Below are positions 59,437-64,000 of a stretch of 64,000 bases of DNA, piece by piece; the stretch's first letter is position 1, and each line of letters starts with the position of its first letter. A program made the position numbers and the translations under genes. This DNA is from Syncephalastrum monosporum B8922 (lineage: Eukaryota > Mucoromycota > Mucoromycetes > Mucorales > Syncephalastraceae): contig JNEN01001260.1 of assembly GCA_000697355.1 (NCBI GenBank), positions 248,001-312,000 on the forward strand. The letters run 5' to 3'. The notes beneath the pieces were generated by a model. That model was given only the letters and a program-made list of their open reading frames with translations, made no database searches and was not told the origin of the DNA.

Positions 59437-60496
59437 TTATTGACTAATTGTTACTTGTAAATAGTATTATATCTTGAGTACATTTAATGAAATACATGAA
59501 ACATACGTATCTTATATACTAAATCTTTCTGTCCTGTTATTCACTTTTTTAATCCTGCACGCGACGCGCAGGTCTCGAATCTTGGCCATCCAAGGATAGT
59601 TTCCGTCATCCTGCTACCAAGTCATATACTGCACTATCTCTGTTCCTTTTTTTCTTATCAACACCCAACCAGTATCAGTTTTTTTTTTCTTGATTTTACG
59701 AGGGTCATTGTACGAGATATAGAGAAGGCAGATGGGATTATCCTTGATATCTAGCGCTACTTCTGCGGAACGCGTATGACACCAATACCTTTTATATAAG
59801 GACTCTTTTTCTCGTTGGTAAGCGTGGTCAGCGTGATAGCAAAGTAAGCCAATGAACCCTTTTAAACGCGAAAAATATCTGACGTTAATTCCAGTCGGTC
59901 TTTTTTTTCCTTGTGTTGCTTTTCTCCCGTTAGTAGACAGCGTGTCACCGAGAGTTCTTCCAAGTCCCTCTGCCACCGATTGCCCGCCCATGCACGAAGT
60001 TGTCGTGGCAAGAGTACATGGTTTTGGACAACAATGACCTTCTTGTATATACTTAGCTTGCTGTTTCTTTCTTATAGTCCGTTCTGTCTTCTCCGTTTGC
60101 GTCTCTTCCCTCTTGTCCGCTCGCGTCCTCCCTCTGCCCCTAGAGAAACAGATCCATGTCTATACAACGAATATGAGACATGACCCCCCCCCTTTCTCGC
60201 TCCTTTTGCTCCTATTGCAAAGTTATAGATACATAGAGGTATAAGCTTTTTCAATTATAACCAAAGCCTTACAGTAACATTCAAGAATGTTCCAATAATC
60301 AATTTTATTCAAATAAAAAAATATAAAGAAAAAAGGAAAAAGGAAAAAGGAAAAAGGAAAAAGAGAAAAGAAAGGGGCACTGACTGATCGAATAATAAAA
60401 TATGAGAGAAAGAGAAAGGAAAGAAAAGAAAAGGAAAGAAAAGAAAAGGAAAGAAAAGAAAAGAAAAGAAAAAAGAGACTGCTTTATGATTAGCAT
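59437..60496. other. Intergenic region between convergent methyltransferase and bZIP genes
   Basis: About 1 kb of mainly 3' flanking DNA. The last 190 bp are a polypurine tract (listed separately). No gene was supported. Confidence 0.5.
60310..60478. repeat. Polypurine tract with GAAAA/GGAAA units
   Basis: About 170 nt, largely A and G on the plus strand, in two blocks of AAAAGG-type (60325-60375) and AAAGAAAAGG-type (60410-60476) imperfect repeats. It lies immediately downstream of the bZIP stop codon, so the minus-strand transcript would carry a U/C-rich 3' UTR. Confidence 0.85.
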
Positions 60497-61306
60497 CTAA
60501 TGCGAGCACTTTGCTGTCAAGGCCTTGTGAGCCTCAGCCAGTTGCTCCTCGAGCTTGCGGATTCGGTCTTGAAGATCCTTGTCCTTAGACTCGAGACCCG
60601 ACTTTTCTGACTCAAGCACGGCAACGCGTGTGTTCAGTCGGGAATTCTCGCCCTCCAACTCGGAGACACGGTTTTCTAGGGTTTCCATCTTTTGCAACTT
60701 CTTCAATCTGGAGCGTCTGGCCGCATCAGTGTTCCGCTGGCGCTTCAAGGCAATCTCGTCTTGTTCTTGGGACGATGCACGTCGCTTTTGGCTACGAGAC
60801 GGGATAGGCGACAGAGTGCGGGGCAGCGGCGACTGACTGGTCTTGGGCATGATTGGGACCAGAGGACGAGGCATGACACCCGACGCGGGAAGCGTAGCAC
60901 CGGCAGCAGTGGCATTGGAGGACGACTGCTGTTGTGGCGCCGGCGGCGGCGAAGGGATCAACTGCGGCTGCGGCTTTCCAGCACAAGCCAACACATCAGG
61001 GAACAGATGGGGAGGGATCTGCGCATGGGTCTGTACAGGACTAACAGAAGACTGCGCTGTGTTGGTTGGACTTGCGGTCAAGGGCGGAGACGAAGGCAGC
61101 AGGGAAGCATCGATGCAAAAAGCGCCGCTGTTGCTGTCTTTGAGGAAGCCGGACTGGTGCAGATCTTCAGCCAGCCAGTCGTCGATCATGAGCTGGTTGG
61201 AGTCGCTGAGGATGCGGGTCAGATCTTCAGAAGAAGGTTGCAAAGGATAGAGGGCAGAAAACAGGTCTGGGCCCAGTGTGTATGATTCTTGTTTGGTTGT
61301 GGTCAT
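60497..61306 (-). CDS. GCN4/CpcA-type bZIP transcription factor
   Basis: Likely the general amino-acid control activator. Intronless, 269 aa. An acidic N-terminal activation region contains IDDWLAEDLHQSGFL. Pro/Gln/Ser-rich sequence follows, then the bZIP at about residues 185-260. The basic region KRQRNTDAARRSRLKKLQK matches the Gcn4 class NTxAARRSR signature, and a five-heptad leucine zipper starts at METLENRVSELE. The reading frame is preceded by two upstream ORFs in the leader, as in yeast GCN4 and Neurospora cpc-1. This supports the assignment and predicts eIF2alpha-dependent translation. Confidence 0.93.
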   Translation of the reverse strand: MTTTKQESYTLGPDLFSALYPLQPSSEDLTRILSDSNQLMIDDWLAEDLHQSGFLKDSNSGAFCIDASLLPSSPPLTASPTNTAQSSVSPVQTHAQIPPHLFPDVLACAGKPQPQLIPSPPPAPQQQSSSNATAAGATLPASGVMPRPLVPIMPKTSQSPLPRTLSPIPSRSQKRRASSQEQDEIALKRQRNTDAARRSRLKKLQKMETLENRVSELEGENSRLNTRVAVLESEKSGLESKDKDLQDRIRKLEEQLAEAHKALTAKCSH

Positions 61307-61388
61307 TTTTTCTTGGTGGTTTTTCGTGTTATTCCGAGTTGGAGGGCGAGCGAAGCGAGAGGTCTTTGGTGTTTTGTTGCGAATGTTG

Positions 61389-61538
61389 CTAATTTCCAGG
61401 GTTGTTTTGTTGGGCGTTTATCTTCACGGTGCAGGTCGATGGTTCGTCAGTGGCGTAGGCAAAAAACGGATGGCAGGGCTGATTATAACGGTCGTACAGG
61501 TGTTTGCGAGACACAAAAGAGATGTTGAAAGCAGACAT
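61389..61538 (-). other. uORF2 of bZIP gene
   Basis: A 49-codon upstream ORF (starts MSAFNISF) ending 82 nt before the main start codon. By analogy with GCN4/cpc-1 it would be the inhibitory uORF. The peptide itself shows no recognised feature. Confidence 0.65.
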
Positions 61539-61658
61539 TGATAGATGTTTGAGATAAAGAGACACAAGAGTTATATAACTAGAGGGTCTAGGACGGAGAG
61601 AGACAAAGATAGAGAGGGCTTGACTAAGATAGAGAGAATCGTAGAAAGAGAATCGAGT

Positions 61659-61679
61659 TTAGAAAATGACGGCCATCAT
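61659..61679 (-). other. uORF1 of bZIP gene
   Basis: A six-codon upstream ORF (MMAVIF, stop TAA) with two ATGs in a row, ending 120 nt before uORF2. A very short first uORF is what permits reinitiation in GCN4-type control. These two are the only ATG-initiated ORFs in the 500 nt upstream of the gene. Confidence 0.6.
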
Positions 61680-62361
61680 GATGATAAGCAAAGAGGTCAA
61701 ATGGAACAGAGAGAAGGAGAAAAGAACAAAAAGGTAATAATAAAGAGGAGCGGTTTTGGGGTTTGTCAAGCGAAAGAAAAGCGAGTGTAATAGTACGGCG
61801 GCGACCGTCGTTTTTAAGATGGTGTCCAAATCTTATCTCCGCCTCCCCCTGTGCCGTAATCTGATTGGTTGATCAAATTTTTTCTTTTACATGTGCCTAC
61901 CAAAAGGGCTCTAGCGCCGCGCCAATCTTGTTACCAAGCCGCGCCCCATCGTTCTTTTCTTATGTTTGGACTCTTTGTACATTTTGCTAGGAGGCCTAGC
62001 TCATGTATTCAGCCATGCGTATGATTTGCCTAGAGAGACGGGGTAGAGTAAAGCCTTGTTCTTATAATGATTTGCAGTGAAATCAGGCAAATGAAATAAA
62101 AGCTGAGACAGGAAGGGCCCGTTCCTCGGAAAAGAGTATCTTTGAGGGGGAGAAAAGGATGCACAGCAATGCAAACTCCGCTTTTATTTTGCGGATAACG
62201 GACACGGGCGTGGGTATTGTACTCGTATCAAGAAATATTTGTAACCACAACGGACGAGTGGTCCGAGAACATCCACATCAGGAACTGCCTTGACTGACCA
62301 GCAGCAATAAACAAAAAAGAAAGAGAGTTGTTATTCTGTACAAAAGAGAAGGTCATAACGC

Positions 62362-63298
62362 TTAGTAGACGGTGGACATATGGTATCTAGACTCCTCAAA
62401 GTCCTTAATCTGCTGATCATGCAGGCGGTGGTGACGAGCGCCGTTACGCAGACGAGACGCATAGTTCATCACGACGGATGCAAAGTAAAGCTGTTTTGAA
62501 AAAAAAAAATTGGCATCAACAAATTTGATATCATTCCACGCAATCGTGTTTACCTGCAAGATCTCGACAAGGAACACGAGGACACCAAATGTGATAAGGA
62601 AAGTCTTAACGTCGTATTCACAATCCTCGAGACTGGTGGCATGGGCGTTGAGTGTGCCGGGATAGCGCACCGGAGAGTAGTAGGAGCTCTCGCTGAGGGT
62701 GGTAGGGTTGAGGGGTACTTGACTATTTCCCGCACCAACAAAACCAGATCGCTGGCAAGACTTGATCATGTTGCCACGGTTGGCAGCCATGATGGCCAGC
62801 GAAATAAGGTATTTAAGGATCGAAAGGACACAGTTCACCCATACGATGACGCTGAAGATCTTTGCAAACTTTCGAGAGGCCTGTTTTGATGCAAGTTGAT
62901 GTTAATGAATAGACGAATAAAAAGTGAAATAAAATAGGAACACATACGAAGCAGGAGCCAATGATACCAGTGAAACCTCCCAGACAAATAACAACGGTGA
63001 AGAGCAACCCGATGTAATACCATGCTTTAGCAGTCTGTCCAGAGTAGATTGTAACCGCTGAAATAGGTGATTATGAGGCTTGATTCAATGGTTTCTCAGA
63101 TTGACTTACAGTTGACACCCATGAAGCCTGTCACAGCATCTAAGAGGTAGACCACCTGCAGAAATGGGTGATATTAGTCTTTCTGGATAGAGATTGCGGC
63201 TGGTCTGACGAGATGCATACAAAGAACCATAGGGCAATGATGAATGTACCCAGTCGGAGCGGAATGAAGCAGCAACACTTGTCGAGGCCAAGACCCAT
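62362..63298 (-). CDS. Four-transmembrane fungal membrane protein, unknown function
   Basis: Five exons (63221-63298, 63110-63155, 62948-63057, 62554-62880, 62362-62490) give 229 aa. MGLGLDKCCCFIPLRLG starts with a myristoylation/palmitoylation-like MG and a CCC cluster. Four hydrophobic helices follow: TFIIALWFFVVYLLDAVTGF; YYIGLLFTVVICLGGFTGII; IFSVIVWVNCVLSILKYLI; and FLITFGVLVFLVEILQLYFA. The loop between helices three and four (about 70 residues) is Ser/Tyr/Asn-rich. The C-terminus is His/Arg-rich and cytosolic. The layout resembles small fungal tetraspan or MARVEL-like proteins, but no CCG tetraspanin motif is present. Function unknown. Confidence 0.75.
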
Positions 63299-63668
63299 GT
63301 TGACTTGTTTGGAATGACTGGAAAGGGGGAGGAGAAACTGAAAAAGGACAATGAAGCACCAAATTGATTGAACGCAACAATATTTCGTGCTATTTTTCGT
63401 TCAGATTCATTTACATGAAAGATTGCGGTTGCACAGAACGTGACATTACGGTCAAGTTTTTGCGCGTATCTCTTTTCGTTACATACTTTCGTTTTATAAT
63501 TTCGTTTACGGCGAGACCGCAGTTACTATGGAAGCAAGATTCAACCTCAATCAGCCGATTACCAGCGATCGTTATGTGCAATCCTCGTTCATGTCGACGG
63601 ACTTGCTCAACCCATTATCGATGAACCGAAACCAGCCTACAAGGAGCTGCTTTAAACGTTAGAGGAAT
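63299..63668. other. Upstream region of four-TM gene and transposon remnant
   Basis: About 370 bp. From about 63500 the plus strand may carry the decayed upstream part of the transposase at 63669, but frames are interrupted. Confidence 0.4.
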
Positions 63669-63935
63669 TTGAAAAAGATCAAAAAGATTCAGTTTCTTCT
63701 GGCTGAACGGGAAGCAGACCGTGTCATTAATTTCAGGAAGGAGATCGTTTCAAGTTGGCTGAACGATGTAAAGATGGATTTCCTCACCAACTGTGTATTT
63801 ATTGACGAGGCCGGATTCAACCTGCATATTAGGAGAACGTTTGGACGCGCATCTAAAGGTACTACGCCGACAGCAACGATCCCTACCAGCAAGGGTGACA
63901 GCGTCACGATAATATTATGTGACGTCCTAGCGTAG
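63669..63935 (+). pseudogene. Tc1/mariner-like transposase remnant
   Basis: An 88-codon open piece with CVFIDEAGFNLHIRRTFGRA, the first catalytic Asp region of DDE transposases of the Tc1/mariner (IS630) superfamily, followed by the GRASKG and ATIPTSKGDSVTII strands. Upstream frames are broken by stops and the frame ends at TAG 63933-63935, before the second and third acidic residues. No terminal inverted repeat is visible within the window, and the element runs toward the right edge. Confidence 0.75.
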
Positions 63936-64000
63936 CGCTGGACTCAACTTATTACACGAGAGGTCTGCTACGGTCTTTCACCCACCCGCCCGCCTGCTTT

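Larger units (their letters stand above)
61307..62361. promoter_or_regulatory. bZIP gene leader and promoter, and 3' flank of four-TM gene
   Basis: The leader runs roughly from 61307 to 61700 and holds two uORFs. A palindromic TATATAA-type element lies at 61571-61580. Two CCAAT-type sites, ATTGG at about 61863-61867 and CCAAT near 61920, sit 550-620 bp upstream of the main ATG. If transcription starts just downstream of the 61571 element, uORF1 would be left out of the mRNA. Confidence 0.5.

Noticed and set aside
59560..59625. Second tRNA-like sequence (minus strand, GATTCGAGACC)
   Set aside because: Arms do not fold into a cloverleaf and the length between boxes is wrong.
60305..60509. Phe/Ser/Leu-rich minus-strand frames resembling membrane peptides
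   Set aside because: They are translations of the polypyrimidine strand of the repeat tract.

Overview
The window looks like eukaryotic, fungal DNA, most likely an early-diverging (Mucoromycota-type) fungus. Genes are densely packed on both strands. Most are cut by short spliceosomal introns (about 50-125 nt) with GTAAGT-like donors and YAG acceptors. The gene set is fungal: RSC9-type ARID protein, PPZ-type phosphatase, KIN1/2 kinase, GCN4-type bZIP, Gyp5-like TBC protein, P5A ATPase. The genus is an inference; no rRNA or mitochondrial marker is present. Gene models were assembled by hand by joining open frames at GT/AG sites and checking phase. Every complete multi-exon model below sums to a whole number of codons.

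Layout, left to right. 1-1983: RSC9/ARID2-like remodeller subunit (minus, runs off the left edge). 3674-5172: Ser-rich single-pass membrane protein (minus). 5816-7119: calreticulin (minus). 7433-8051: hotdog thioesterase (minus). 8471-10713: Gyp5-like TBC Rab-GAP (minus). 10882-12409: type II membrane glycosyltransferase-like protein (minus). 13436-13801: small Cys-containing protein (minus). 14039-16717: YEATS2-like protein (plus). 16949-18134: G-alpha subunit (minus). A gene-free stretch of about 3.2 kb follows. 21302-23629: STK32/YANK-like kinase (plus). 23872-26333: Rap-GAP domain protein (minus). 26815-28045: dCMP deaminase (plus). 28723-31204: unknown 802-aa protein (plus). 31769-33576: PPZ-type phosphatase (plus). 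33805-36918: kinesin-5 (minus). 37951-40620: KIN1/2 kinase (plus). 40904-42209: single-pass membrane protein (minus). 42553-44076: SET/MYND protein (plus). 44446-49140: P5A ATPase Spf1 (plus). 49290-51900: tandemly duplicated mini-gene. 53081-54250: mitochondrial ClpP (minus). 54439-55271: RRP15 (minus). 55729-57637: ABHD12-like hydrolase (plus). 57846-59436: SAM methyltransferase (plus). 60497-61306: GCN4/CpcA-type bZIP with two uORFs (minus). 62362-63298: four-TM membrane protein (minus). 63669-63935: decayed Tc1/mariner-like transposase.

This is an ordinary housekeeping and signalling segment, not a gene cluster. Several genes share broad themes: chromatin (RSC9, YEATS2, SET/MYND), ER folding and membrane quality (calreticulin, Spf1, ABHD12), and polarity or signalling (G-alpha, Rap-GAP, TBC, PPZ, KIN1/2, YANK). 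Nothing in the sequence ties them into one pathway.

The least explained element is the tandem pair at about 49.3-49.8 and 51.36-51.9 kb. Two copies of a one-intron mini-gene have kept promoter blocks, exon length and splice phase, and two overlapping frames compete as the coding one. Other points of interest are a 6-nt microexon in clpP, a start codon split by an intron in the Spf1 gene, a two-uORF leader on the bZIP gene, and two GC-AG introns in the ABHD12 gene.
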